Below are positions 48,114 to 60,260 of a DNA stretch of 64,000 bases, piece after piece (position 1 is the first letter of the stretch; each line of letters begins with the position of its first letter). This stretch comes from Coenobita brevimanus (taxonomy: Eukaryota > Arthropoda > Malacostraca > Decapoda > Coenobitidae), in the NCBI GenBank assembly GCA_032717465.1, contig CM064732.1, forward strand, positions 32,587,138 through 32,651,137, read 5' to 3'. The notes below the pieces were generated by a model. It did no database searches. It worked only from the letters and a program-made list of their open reading frames with translations, and had not been told where the DNA came from. The translations under genes and the position numbers were made by a program.

Positions 48114-48300
48114 GTTCCAAAGTATGGTCTTCCCTTTGGAATGCAAAAAGTTTTAAAACAAATATTTTTAAATGTTTTGAAGTGGCATACAATAAGGCTA
48201 TGAAAAAAATGTGTGGTGTGGTGTTCCTATTCATGCTAGTAGCCATATAACAGCTAATAACTGCAACCAGATGCTACTTATTCGTTCTTTAGTCAGGTGG

Positions 48301-48944
48301 GGTGTTTAGGCACCCCATTTTTTTTTAAACCTCATATTTCCTAGTCGGTAATTCGAAAATTTCTCTCCGTTCCAATACTCTCCTGTTTCAGTGAGGGGAG
48401 GGAGCATGTGAATCGGTTTAGTCCTGCCTCTGCTGTAGTGAGAGAGAGGGGCACTTCCCCACCACCCCTGAAGTGTCCAGTCACCCCATGAAACTAACCA
48501 TTTAGATCATATTGTGATATAGATTGGTTTTTTGTCTTATTTTTGCATACTGTTTACCATTATACTGATTTTAAAAATCACATGCTGTATCTTCCTGTGC
48601 GGGTTTACCTGACAAATGAGATACGAGGCCATTTGTTATTTTTTTTTACTGATATATTTTATTGTATTTTATTTTTGTAAATTAATAAACACCACCTACA
48701 AGGCATTAAATTTTTTCATTAGTGATTGCAGAGATATGCTGAAGTGGCAGTATGACTATTTTACATGTTAGTAACACTACATGTATTTTTGTACTGGGGT
48801 GTTGTAACACCCTACTAGACTAACCACGTTTGAATACCCCACAGGATTAACGAAGAGTTAAACACCACACAGCTCTGACCCAAGGAATGTACGTAACGAG
48901 ACTAAAGAAAAATCACAACCTCCTTATCAGATTAAACATATACT
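48301..48944. other. Unassigned AT-rich DNA
   Basis: No recognised gene. An AATAAA-containing stretch lies near 48685. It may include LINE-F 3' sequence. Confidence 0.55.
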
Positions 48945-48969
48945 ATCTCTCTATAGCCCGACGCCCTAA

Positions 48970-49877
48970 CCCTTCATGGGCCAGGGGTTACCAAGTTACA
49001 TGGAAGGCCGATGGGGTCCCAGCGGACCCCAAACCTTAATGGCGTAATTCTTCCATAATGATAAAGTTATATCTACTAAACTTTGTACATATGTTGCCCA
49101 GGACACGGCACGTGGAACCAACCCACCAAGTGTCCCTTTTTGTTTTTTTTTTTAATTATTATTATTAAAAAAAAAAATCATTTTATCACAATTTTATTAA
49201 AGTTTGAGTGTGGAAGTACTGATTCTACACTTATTTGAATGTTTGATTGTCAGTATTCTTGGAATTGGTTCTCAAAATAATAGCAAATTCATGTGTAAAG
49301 TAAATTAGCATGATCATATAAACTATCCCTATAATGTTCAAATTTGGTACAACAATTTCTTGTTTTATCCTCTTGATGAGCATCTTCTGTATTACTATCA
49401 TCACTTGCATTTTCAAGAATTATCATCAGCACTCGCAGGAGACTCAATACTACTCACACTAATTTCACTGTCCGATCATTCAAGCATTTCATAATCAACA
49501 GCGTCGGATACAGATTAATCATCACCTGAATAATTTTTTCTTTCTTGGTCACCTTCTGCCACCGCCATTGAGGCATAAAACTTTGCTACTGGTACTGACA
49601 TTGTCCTAATGTTTATAATCTGAAATATCTGAAAAAAACATTAAAAAAAAAATAGTCACACGAAAGGCCAGGTGAGGTTCTGGCGGACCCCACTGACATT
49701 TATTGCAGTGTCACTACTTAATCGTGCAAGATTTTTTGCTCAGGTTTTATGAGGATATAAAATAACCATCTACAATAAAAGTCATGACAGGCCAGGCTGT
49801 GAAAGAAAAAAATGGCTTAATGGCAACATTTTAAAAACATACTGGGGTCCGCAGGGACCCCATTTGCACATGAAGGG
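48970..49877. mobile_element. piggyBac-like element PB4 with hairpin-bearing ends
   Basis: A 908-bp insertion in the 3' end of LINE-B4, flanked by CTAA on both sides (48966-48969, 49878-49881), with inverted ends CCCTTCATGGGC and CCCTTCATGTGC. Near each end is an 18-bp hairpin with arms GGGGTCC and GGACCCC (49013-49030 and 49844-49861); a further half-site occurs near 49683. On the minus strand from 49601 there is an acidic stretch (MSVPVAKFYASMAVAEG, then SDSEISVSSIESPASADDN, with stops). It resembles the acidic N-terminus of piggyBac-type transposases, so this may be an internally deleted copy. It differs in sequence from PB1-PB3. Confidence 0.75.
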
Positions 49878-49941
49878 CTAATCCTGCAAAGGGTGTCCGC
49901 AGACAAAACGCCTCCAAATCGCTCTGTCATTCACCATTTGA

Positions 49942-51526
49942 CTACCCGTCCCCCTCCCTCATATACCTCTCAACTCCATCCCTCCACCTCATCCTCGGTC
50001 TTCCCCTCCATCTCCCTCCCTCCACCTCACCTACATACACCCTCTTAGTCAGTCTTTCATTCTCCATTCTCTCCACATGTCCAAACCACCTCAGTGTATT
50101 TCTCTTAATCTTCTCAACCACATTCACATCCACCCCACAACGTTCCTTCAGTTCTTCATTCATCAACCTGTCCCTCCATGTCACTCCACATGCTCCTCTC
50201 AAGTAAATCATTTCCACTGCTCTCACTCTTGACTTGTTCCCCTCTAGCAAGGTCCATGCCTCGCTTCCATGCTTCATGGTAGGGATCACAATACTGTCCT
50301 GCGGTGACTTCTTAACTTCCATACTCACCTCCATATTTCTCATTACTGCTTTCAGTGAACCAACAACTTTCCTTCCCTGCTGTACTATTTCAAGCATTTC
50401 ATCCCCCAGTGTTCCATCCTTACTCATCACACTACCCAAGTAGAATGCACTCACATTCTCCATATCCTCACCATCCAACATCACTGTGCATTCTGTGACT
50501 ACATTCCTCTCAAACACCATAACTTTACTCTTGTTTACATAAACTTTCATATACCTCTTCATACACACTGCCCCAAATTCATTCACCAGACCTTGCAACT
50601 TCCATTCATCGTCACTCAATAATACTGTATCATCAGGAAACGGCAACACCGGAATCTTCCACATCTCACCTTCATTCATAAGAGCCACCTCCACATCCAC
50701 TACCTTACCTTGCACCTTCTTTACAACCCCATCCATGTGTATATTAATTTGCCAAGGAGACATCACACAACCCTGTTTCAGTCCCACATTTAGACCAAAG
50801 AACTCATTCAGCTCACCATCCACTTGCACCATAGCCCTAGCTCCTTCATACATACTCTTCACAGCACTCAACAATTTCTCCTCCACTCCATATATTCTTT
50901 TATACTTTCCACATACCTTGGCTATCTGTTCTGTTATAAGCTTTCTCCAAGTCCATGAAGACAGCATACACTTTCTTTCCCTTCTCTAGATACTTCTCCT
51001 CTAAACATCTTAGAACAAATATCTGATCTACACACCCTTTTCTCTTCCTAAATCCCCCTTGTTCTACTCCAAATACTCCTCTGTTGTATGCCTAACCCTA
51101 TCAATGAGTATTCTACCATATATTTTTTCCAGTCACACTAAGAAGGCAAATAGCCCTATGGTTACCACCTACTTCTCTCTCCCCTTATCCTTTGTATAAA
51201 GGAACAATTATACCTGATTTCCAGTCCTCCAGAACCCATCCCTCTTCCCAAGCCAATCTACACAATTTCCATATCCACTCCACTACAATCTCACCTCCGT
51301 ACTTCATCATTTCACCAAACACTCCATCAATTCCTGGGGCCTTTCCCATCTTGATCTTCTTCACTGCTTCCACTACTTCAGCCCTACTGATCTCTTCCTC
51401 CCTCCTCTCATCTCTTCTTCTCCCAGCCATTCCCCAGCCACTTGTACTCGCACTGCTCTCACTCTCTACATTCAACAAATCCTCAAAGTGCTCCTTCCAT
51501 CTCCTCAGTTTCTCTCTCTTCTCCAC
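49942..51526 (-). pseudogene. LINE-B4 reverse transcriptase and C-terminus
   Basis: A 341-codon frame (49942-50967) covers the polymerase from just after motif A to the C-terminus: GLNVGLKQGCVMSPWQINIH (motif B), FPDDTVLLSDDEWKLQGLVN (motif C with Ala changed to Pro), SAFYLGSVMSKDG, EMIYLRGACGVTWRDRLMN, LRWFGHVERMENERLTKRVY and RGRPRMRWRDGVERYMREG. Motif A (VYAVFMDLEKAYNRTD) lies just upstream in another frame near 50960. The N-terminal part KIKMGKAPGIDGVFGEMMKY is at 51185-51526. Frameshifts near 50965 and 51180 break the frame. Confidence 0.85.
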
Positions 51527-51764
51527 AAACTATCTATTATTTCTATCTTTCACTCCCCTACTATTTCCCCCTTCAGACTGCCTTACTTTCTTTACTTCTT
51601 CCAAAACAATTTCTTACTCTACCTCCATTTCACACTCAGATTCCTCCCAGATTCTTCATCCACTTTCTTCTTACTCTCCTTCAAAATCTCTTCACCTCCC
51701 TTCTCCTGCTGACATATACCTCTCTCTTCTCTCTCTCATCTTCTCCCCTGCCTCTACTCACTAG

Positions 51765-52888
51765 TCATTCACTATATGCCTTCTTCTTTTGTTCCACAGC
51801 TCGTTTCACCTCATCATTCCCCGATGCTGTCCCTTGCACACCCCTGCATCTCCTCCTCACTCCACAAACCACCTCACACTCTGCGCCTATCTCCTCCGTG
51901 AATATCTTACATACGTCGTCCACCCCTTCCATCTGCTCTAACTCATACCTTCCCAATGTTTCTTCCACTATGCTCTTTTATTCTGCCGTTTTCTCACTGT
52001 CTTGCAACTTCTCCACTCTTCTTACAGGAGATGTTTCCTCCTTTCTTTCCCTTCGTCTCTTCACCCATTTTCTTTGCAGCCTCACCTTGGCCATCACTAA
52101 GTGATGGTCGGAGATTCCATTCCCCCATCCTTTCCACACTCATGCATCCAACACTTGTCTTCTCATTTGCTCATCCACACACACGTAGTCTATCATTGCC
52201 TTTCGTTCAACGAGTTCACCACCCATCCTCCTCATAACTCTCCATGTATACCTGGGGATCATCTTATGCCAAAAGTAGGTGTTGGCCATTGCCAACCCCT
52301 TACCAGCACAGATGTCCACCAGAGCATTACCATTCCCATCTACTTCAGCTGGCACACCCCACTGACCAACCACTGCATCCACTCGTACATTCCCAACTTT
52401 CGCCATTCATGTCTCCAATCAAAAACTCTGTCTCGCTCTTATCAGACTTGTCCAGCTTGTACACTTGCCCAAAACTTATCTTTCACTTTTGCCACTCGGT
52501 CCTCTCTCGGTGCATATGCACATACAATCGCCCACGCTTGTATACCTGCTTTCATCCTCACTCATACAATCCTTGCACCCACTGTTCCACACTCTCTTAT
52601 ATTCTCCTTCCACTTCTTGCTTATCATCAGACGTACTCCCTCTCTTGCCCTCTCATTCTCATTAACTCCTGCACATATTCCTAAACAGTATTCCCATTCT
52701 CTCAGTCTTTCACCTCCCCATTTAGTTTCAGTCAATCCACATACATCCACTCTTGCATCTTCAAGCACCTGAACAATCACTCTCTCTTTCACTTCATCAT
52801 TCACTCTCACATTCCATGTCCCCACCCTCAGAGTGTCCTCTGTCCGTTCCCTAGTCATCAACGTATGGTCTGTCCTGGTCCGAGGCAC
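51765..52888 (-). pseudogene. LINE-B4 endonuclease and linker
   Basis: Endonuclease pieces GTWNVRVNDEVKERVIVQVL, VDVCGLTETKWGGE and REGVRLMISKKWKENIREC (52562-52888), then VGQWGVPAEVDGNGNALVDI, TYFWHKMIPRYTWRVMRRM and AMIDYVCVDEQMRRQ (52140-52406). A linker YELEQMEGVDDVCKIFTEEI lies at 51765-51968. Pieces are in different frames. They collinearly match B3. Confidence 0.8.
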
Positions 52889-53000
52889 TTTATTCGCTTG
52901 TTTAGTTAGTTCTTTTTACGGGGTGGGGCACTAACCCACCACCAACCCCTTTAGTCGCCTCATACTCTAAGCAGGGATGCTGGGGGAGTATTTAACATTC

Positions 53001-53428
53001 CACATTTATTTAATGGCATACTTATTAACAGTGTTGTTTCCCTGTTCAGAAATGAGTATGAAGTGGATGTTCTTGGAGAAAATTTGGATGTTATAACCTC
53101 TCGCATCATGTGGATACAAAGTCATGAGGATAGGAAGAGTTACTGTATTTTCTATGGATTTTAGTGCACATGTCATATGGGTGTGGGATTGATGTAGATT
53201 TTAATTTATTTATCCTTTTTTAATTAAGTTTTTACTCATTAGAGACACTTTTAAAATATTTTAATCATATATTTAAAAAATATATATATATTGTACCTGA
53301 CACTGAACTTTTAGAATTTTGCTTTTTATTATATTTTTATTACTTTTATTATTATTACTTTTATTATTAATATATTTTATTATTTTTTGTTTTTTTAATA
53401 TGACATACTTTTATAACTTTCTTCTTTT
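53001..53428. other. AT-rich flank
   Basis: No recognised gene. A possible decayed open frame (NSVVSLFRNEYEVDVLGENL near 53020-53100) matches nothing I can name. The rest is TTTTATTA-rich. Confidence 0.5.
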
Positions 53429-53432
53429 TTAA

Positions 53433-54200
53433 CCTGCTGCATCCCGCTGAGGTACATATGTTCATGAACATTTTGTCACCATGACTCCAGTTGACGTTTA
53501 TAAATGCGCTGCAATTGCAAGGCCCATCATTTGCACATTTTTCAAATTTCGTTCATGATTTTTGGTACGTATATGCGGGACACCTTCCTCTACGCGAGGC
53601 CAGGCAGGACATTGCCTTACCCCGCGTGACCTCTCCCCCTACTTTGTCTTGGCAACTCACCTGTTACCAGCGACCAGGCCTGCAAAGACATGTCGTGCCA
53701 TGGTATGAAATTCAAGGCGAGAGTGATTCTCCAATCGATGCCAATGTGAAGGATAATGTTTACGTAGTGTTAGAGGAAGAAACGATCAGAAGTGATGAGC
53801 AAGTAACGTCGCCAAAAAAGGTGCAGTATGTTGATGTGTTTGGTGAGTGAAACAACGTTTATATCACTTATATTAGTGTATGAAAACCAGTATACTCTTG
53901 TACCACATATAAATTCGTACCAAATAAATATCCACGTATTCTGAGTGGTTTAGAATAGTTACCCCTCCCATAGGAAACGTCTTCTCTGGAGCCGGGCTTG
54001 ATAGAACATGGTACCAGGTGAGAGTAGGGTCACCTTTACCAGGCATTCCTAAGCTCATGTGAGCAATTTCTTTCTGCATTTCGATGTTTCTCATAAAAAG
54101 CGGAGGTTTTAGCCCCTCTCCATAAAAAAAAAAAAAAAAAAAAAAAATCTGCCTGGACTGGGGGTAGTCATTGGTGAAAAATCTGCTGGGACATGGCGGG
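53433..54200 (-). mobile_element. piggyBac-like non-autonomous element PB3
   Basis: A 768-bp copy of the PB1/PB2 family in reverse orientation, flanked by TTAA on the left (53429-53432) and TATA on the right (54201-54204, probably a mutated TTAA). Ends: CCTGCTGCATCCCGCTG and, on the opposite strand, CCCGCCATGTCCCAGC. Inside, a 120-codon plus frame (53491-53850) ends in an acidic stretch EIQGESDSPIDANVKDN, VYVVLEEETIRSDEQ, immediately followed by the splice-donor-like GGTGAGTG. This could be the remnant N-terminus of a transposase; inference only. A poly-A block interrupts the element at about 54123-54147. Confidence 0.8.
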
Positions 54201-54204
54201 TATA

Positions 54205-56100
54205 GCAAAATTTTAATGGATTGGGTACAATATTCTTAAAGCATATATATTTTCAAAATATTGGTTTTGGAGATTATTTTTGCCATTATTAAACATTTTA
54301 GCGTTATTTTATTATGTTTGGAGTGCTTTAAAAATATCATTTTCTTTTTATTGGGCATTTATATTCTTATTTTTGTGTTTCTTCTTTTACTATGATTTTT
54401 AACTGAATATTTTAACGATTGTCAGTCAGCTTCCGCTGATGCGTACATGGGCTACATATCTTTGTAGACAAGGAGAGCGTAAAAAGAGTAGACTGAAGCA
54501 ATGGTGACAGTGTAGAGGGATGCTGGGAGTGATGTACTTTATTACATACAATTTATGTCAGCTGGTTAAAATTGGAATTGTTATGACTAAGCGCTGCTGT
54601 TGATGTGTTTAGAACCATATCTATAACACGCACTGTATATAATATTGCATGATATTATCAAACTATGTAATTATATTACGAAATATAATGAAATGAAATG
54701 AAATGAACTAATACTACTGCTACTACTTATCTACTACTACTACATCTACTACTACTACTACTACTACTACTAAATTTACCAAATTAGAAGATCCGACAAA
54801 TACAGTTTCACTATAGGTAAATAATTGTTCCATATGAGTAACTACATTCCAGACCCTAATACTCATCGTTAGAGGTCCACACAATACATTAGGCAGTTAT
54901 AATTTGATAGTTTGCACCCTTCACAACGACAAGGTGCATAAGTAGTACTATACATGATGTACGTCTGGACAGCGTAATCTCGCTGCGTCCCCAGCAGCAG
55001 GCTGATAATCATGGTCTCCTACCATTACACGTGGTGCCCTTCCCACGCTATGATTAGCCAGCTGGAGCTTGAAAGCACAGTCACTCTCCTTTGGTGCGTC
55101 AAAAGCATGACTCTGCTGGTTTTCACACAGTTAGGCTCAAACGATTTTACTGATATCATGAAAGACATCCCGTTATGAATGGATTAGTGAGAGATACAGG
55201 TAGTATCTTCATCCTCAAGTCTAAGTTTTATAAATAGTTTATAAGTACTCTAAATAAAGATAGTAAAAGAAGCTCTTGGGCAAAAAGAAGTTAACTACTT
55301 CAATAAGATGATGTCTTTAAAATTTCATTTGTGTTCCTACCATACTATTTTAATGTAAGAGAGGGCCGCTGTAGTACAGGTGTCAGAAACTTCTCCCGTT
55401 AACCTATTTACCCTCATATGTTCTCCTTGGGTTGCAGAAAATCGTCTGGTCGAAGGCAAAATATGAGAATAACATGTCGTGAGTCGAAGATTTACAGGTA
55501 GTCTAAGGGATTCGTGTCAACTCTCTTGTAATTTTTACTTGCACCTCAGCTCGAAAGGTAAAACACATTAAACTATTTTTACTCTCCTCTTCGTGGTTAG
55601 AGTGAATCAAACCTTACTATCAACCTTCACATCTTCGATACAGCTCGACCTACAGCGAAGCAAGTAAGTGACAAAGATAACCCTTGTCTGACATATTTTT
55701 TACACTTTAGAGGGGAAAATTTTCCCTACCATGAATATAATGGTCTAAGAGTAGCCAAAAGATATAACCCTTGTTGGTTATTACCATCTATTAGGTTGAT
55801 GATTGGTTGCTGTGTGGAAAAAAAAAAAAAAAAACTTTCCTCCCTGTTATTTCATAGTAATAATTTTTATACGACGAAAAAATCCGTAATATACATGCTG
55901 CGCTAATACCTCATATACTCCTAGCTCTGTAATTTATTTCTATCTTTATTCAGACTCATTGAGAGGCCACCTTCAGCAGCCTTCGGTCGATGTCGTCACA
56001 TACTATCTTCAAAAATGAGTCATAACTCGGGAACCGGAGGCCCGATTGGACTGAAAATTGTTTCATTCTTCAAATTAGAACATTTTAACGGTACCTTGCT
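54205..56100. other. Unassigned AT-rich DNA
   Basis: No gene recognised. Contains GAAAT repeats near 54690, imperfect (CTA)n at about 54710-54775 and an A-run at 55818-55834. Confidence 0.6.
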
Positions 56101-57079
56101 CTAAAAAAAATGTGCACTACATGCACCGTTTTTGCTGTTACGATAACTTACCAAAATCATATAGAAATCGGATCATGACTATACAGATAGCTTTGGCAGA
56201 AAGTGATTCATCGATTAAGTGCGACACAGATCACAGGCTCTTACCGAATCGTGTCAGGTGCTGGTAAAACAGTAATTTCTGTGCCACGGTATGTAGATGA
56301 AAAGCAGGCAGCGACGCAACAGAGGAATTTCTTACTTCCTCCCTGCTATGAGACAGTGGGAATAGCAATGGAACTGCGAGGTGCAGGTATGAAGAAGGCT
56401 GAGTAGAGGTGAAATGTGAAGTGTAAAAGGGAGGTGGAAGAATGGAGGAATTGTGGGAGTTGGAGTGGAGGAGGTGGAAGAAATGAGGTAGGTGGAGTGG
56501 AGGAGATGGAAGAGAAGGAGAATGATGAGTACAGGGAGGAAAAGTGGAAGGAGGAGAAGTGGAAGCAGGAGGAGCGTGAGAATGTGGATAAGGTGGTGGA
56601 ATGAAAGAGGTGGAGTAGTCGAAGAGGGGGGGAGGAGTAGAGGGATGTGGAGGAGGTAGTGAAACCAAGAAGGTGAACGTGTGGAAATAGATGGAGGAGT
56701 GAAAAGAGGTGGAGGTATGAAGGAGGTGGAGGAATGCAGGTCAGACGGTGAAGGAGTGAAAGGAGGACAACGAGTGAATGGAGGGGAAGGAGCGGAAAGA
56801 GTCGGAGTAGTGGAGGGTGTGGAGGAGGAGACTGGAAGGAGGTGAAATGGAAGGAAATAGAGGAATGGGGGATTTGTGAGGGTTGAAGAGTGGGATAAGT
56901 GAAGGAGTAAAAGGAAGTGAAAGAGTGGATGGAGATATATGAGTGGATGGAGATTAAATAGTGATGGGGATGGAGGAAGGGGTGGAAGGAGGTTGAGGTT
57001 TTAAAGATGGACGAGTGTAGGAGGTGAAGGAGTAGGGCGATGTTCAGTAACGTAGAGAGGTGGAGAGAGACTTGGAGAA

Positions 57080-57130
<51 letters not shown>

Positions 57131-57139
57131 GGGGAGGTA
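56101..57139. repeat. Purine-rich tract ending in (GA)n
   Basis: From about 56400 the plus strand is degenerate GGAGG/TGGAGGAG sequence, a GGAGGTGGA-type minisatellite-like field. It ends in (GA)n at about 57083-57127. The 267-codon minus Ser/Leu/Pro/His frame is an artefact of it. Confidence 0.8.
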
Positions 57140-57143
57140 GTCT
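57140..57143. repeat. 4-bp target-site duplication of LTR element (left)
   Basis: GTCT, repeated at 60886-60889 just outside the other LTR. Confidence 0.7.
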
Positions 57144-57746
57144 TGTCACAGAAAACTGTGTAGTTAGTTGTAGAGAAGTTATATATATTAGACTTGTGGA
57201 CGAGCGGTTGTTATACTTGAGTAGCTTTGTAAGTAGATAATCTTCTTTCCCATTTGTCGTGCAATGACAGGAGAGGTAAAGAATAGTATGGGACTATTTT
57301 TATTTGTCTTGGAAATATTAACAAGTCTCTCACTCACGAGTGAGTATGAGTAGAGTCCCTGTCTCGCTCTCTCTCTCTCTCTCTCTCTCCCAAGTTGCTA
57401 AGCCCTTCTCCCTGCGACCTGTCTGTTCTATGGCTAGCTTCCTTCTGAGCTCTCTTTCCTAAATTCTGGTGTAGCAGAAGTCGTATCACGTGTGTTCCCT
57501 GTGATTGGAAAGTTCTAGAAGCCTGTGTGTGAGTATGTGTGTATGTGTGTGTATGGTCACTAGGCGCTGTCGTGTGCCTATAAAGCATTCCTTGAGTTAA
57601 GAGTGTATAAGCATGTTTAGCATTGCTCGATTCTTGCAGACACAGTACCTTCTCATCATCTGACTTCTTGCTTCTATCTGTCTGTCTATCTATCTATTTA
57701 TCTATCTATCTATTATGATTTGTAAATATAATATGGAGTCCTAACA
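57144..57746 (-). repeat. 3' LTR of the non-coding LTR retrotransposon
   Basis: A 603-bp direct repeat of 60272-60885. On the plus strand it begins TGTCACAG and ends CCTAACA; on the element's strand it runs TGTTAGG...TGACA, giving TG/CA termini. A plausible AATAAA lies on the minus strand at 57299-57304. The core differs from the other LTR by only a few substitutions plus indels in the (TC)n and (TCTA)n parts. The first 35 bases are more divergent. Confidence 0.85.
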
Positions 57747-57869
57747 TATGCTCGGTACACGCCACTGGAGGTCCTCTGACAGCAATCATCACTGACATAT
57801 GTTAATCTATTAGTATATAATATTGATTATAATATTGTATACATATAATATTCATAGTAAATGGCAATT

Positions 57870-58690
57870 ATCCAGTAATATTACATTTTTAAACAAGTTG
57901 TATACATTTTGTGAGATGTGTATGTATAACAGACATACGCATATAATTGTGCAATGGTAATACTGCTAGGTTATACATTACATATTGAGTTATCACTTTA
58001 GTAATGTCTAATATTTCACCTAACTTGTATGATGATACTGGTAATACAGAATTGTGCTATAGTTGTATGACTTATAATATTGTACTAACATTGTGGTACT
58101 ACATAATTGTAACATTTTATGAATTGTTACAAAATATTGTGGTAATGCATAATTGTGTTGGCCTTATAATTGTAGTTACATTTTGTTAATGCAACTGTTA
58201 CATAAGTGTCTTGGCCTTATAATTGTAAAGTTACATAAAAGTTACATCTTGTTAATGTAACTGTTACATAAATGGTACATATTGTTTGTAGTTACATAAT
58301 TGTAGTTAAAGTTACATAAAAGTTACATCTTGTTAATGCAACTGATACATAAATTGGTACATATTGTTTGTAGTTACATAATTGTAGCAAGTGTAACATA
58401 ATGCAATCGTTTGTCGTTACATAATTGTTACATATCGTTTGTAGTTACATAATTGTAGTTAGTTACATAAAAGTTACATCTTGGTAATGCAACTGTTACA
58501 TGAATGGTACATATTGTTTGTAGTATTGTTTGTAGTTACATAATTGTAGCAAGTGTAACATAATGCAATCGTTTGTCGTTACATAATTATAATATGGAGT
58601 TACATAATTGTTACATATCGTTTGTAGTTACATAATTGTAGCAAGTGTAACATAATGCAATCGTTTGTCGTTACATAATTGTAATAATTG
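57870..58690. repeat. TTACATAATTGT minisatellite with higher-order units
   Basis: Inside the LTR element. The word GTTACATAATTGTAG recurs many times. Larger blocks are repeated: AAAAGTTACATCTTG.TAATGC, GGTACATATTGTTTGTAG, and CAAGTGTAACATAATGCAAT followed by CGTTTGTCGTTACATAATTG (at about 58388, 58550 and 58640). Non-coding. Confidence 0.85.
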
Positions 58691-60260
58691 CAGTCCTGAC
58701 ATATGAATCCGGTCATGCTGCGGTCGATGATAGTGATGATGTGACATGCCACTGGCTTGTGGAGACAACAATTTGCTTTTTTGTTTGTAGTTTATGTGGT
58801 ATTTTGGCATATGTAGTAACACTTACACTTATTTTCATTTGCTTGTTATGTGATCTTACTCTATTTCTCTCTTTTTTCTTTCTTTCTTTCTTTTTTTTTT
58901 GTATGTATTGATTTTCTATAGTTTGTTTTTCTTCGCTTGTGTACGCTTTTTCCATGTTGTTCATGGTTGCATAATTACTGGCTAATTTCCATGGGATACT
59001 TTTTTAAAGTTTAGTTTATATTGCACAGATATTACTGAAAATGATATTATATAGTCCCATGTTTTGTTATTTTATATAAAAAATACATATATACACTATA
59101 TACAGTATTAACTATATACACTGACTTGTTGTTCACTTGTACCTATCGTGGGCAATATATGTGTCAGCATTGTGTGGAAATCTTTGTCTTCACGATTGTG
59201 TTGAAGATGTTCACTCTTGCTAACGTCATTTGTATTGGCCAATTTTTTTTTTCTTTTCTGGTTTTCCTTGAAACTTAATTTATCTGTTTCCACAAGGTAG
59301 CTTTAATTAATAAATGCTTAATACAGTTCTTTTAATCGCTCACTGAGTAACTGTGATGGTATATTTTCTTTATCACTTTGTAGATATAATAATGTATAGC
59401 TGTATGTATGAAACACGTATTTTATGTAGGTATAAATGGTAACACTCGTTGGTAGTAAATAAATGCTATAATAAATGAATGAATATATACAGTGTAGAAT
59501 ATTTATTGTTGGTGACTATTTAGTGTTTGAGTTATGCAGATAACTGAAGTAAGTATGTGTATTTAAGCTGTAACTATACAGCACGTTTTATATGTTTGTG
59601 CAGAAGCTTATTGTCTATCACTGTGTATTGTATAAATGAAGTAACTATGTAACTCACTAATTTTTACCGTGGTGGGAATGGTGTGAGTGGTGGTGCAGGT
59701 GGTGTGTTGACTGACGTGGCGTCTTTTCAGCAATCACGCATGATGACGTCGACTTCCCACACTGGTAGCTGTGGTGAGTGAATGAGTAGCGATGAGTAAC
59801 TTGAGTGAAGATAAGTGAGTAAGATGAGTTGTGAGTCGTGTCTCACTCTTCGTTTGTTTGTTCCGTTTTTCTTTGTCGATGTTTTCTCGGTCCTTTTCTC
59901 TTGTGATTTACTCATTGTAGGATGAAGACTGCCGCTACTTGTCGGTGCGTGTAGAAGATTATACAGACGATTCGTAGAGTTGTTACTTGTAGTTGATTGT
60001 ATATGGTTGTAGTTCGTTGGTTCGTCGTAGAAATTTCAAGATTGTTTGTATCAGTACTTTGTTAAACTACTTGCAAGGCGTCCTGTGACCTCTTCACCTC
60101 TACATCAGTGTGATGATCGGGGAGACGGAGGGGGCTGGTTGGAGAGAACTGTCAGGAGCTGGTTGTAAGTTGTTGGTTGTGAGAGGTATCTTTTTGTTTT
60201 CAATCTTGATATTTTGTAGGAATTCACTGTTGATTCGTAGACGAGGTTCGTATACGTTCG

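Larger units (their letters stand above)
47413..48300 (+). pseudogene. LINE-F: reverse transcriptase C-terminal fragment, interrupted
   Basis: Starts inside the polymerase at motif C: LAYADDLVLFAGSLSDMETV, then LVINKEKTKCICF, and in another frame VVKCYKYLGHYV (47413-47770). A later piece at 48115-48290 gives VWSSLWNAKSFKT and VAYNKAMKKMCGV, matching the thumb region of Rex1/CR1-type LINEs (VAYNxAFR..). Repeat-A-like sequence and a truncated 5S-SINE (47790-48113) lie between the two. The upstream polymerase is missing and the copy is 5'-truncated at the ACT microsatellite. Family is tentative. Confidence 0.65.
48945..53000 (-). mobile_element. LINE-B4: RTE-like LINE, near full length, carrying PB4
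   Basis: Spans from the 5' UTR (near 53000; minus CAGCATCCCTGCTTAGAG, GGTTGGTGGTGGGTTAGTGC) to the 3' tail at 48945-48965 (minus GGCGTCGGGCTATAGAGAGATAG). Length without PB4 is about 3.15 kb. Endonuclease: GTWNVRVNDEVKERVIVQVL and CGLTETKWGGE (52562-52888), AMIDYVCVDEQM (52140-52406). The tail has worn away from the GGCGTCTGGCA consensus. Candidate imperfect target duplication: ATGTTTAAT beyond the tail and ATGTTAAAT at the 5' side. Confidence 0.85.

Noticed and set aside
53491..53850. Host gene exon with GT splice donor
   Set aside because: It lies wholly inside PB3, and related sequence occurs in PB1 and PB2, so it is element-derived.
56231..57149. A 267-codon minus frame with many His/Leu/Ser residues
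   Set aside because: It coincides with a GGAGG/TGGAGG purine minisatellite-like field and a (GA)n array.
57870..58690. CRISPR-like array of regularly spaced repeats
   Set aside because: The repeats are direct, AT-rich and irregular, without unique spacers of constant size; it is a minisatellite in a eukaryotic retroelement.
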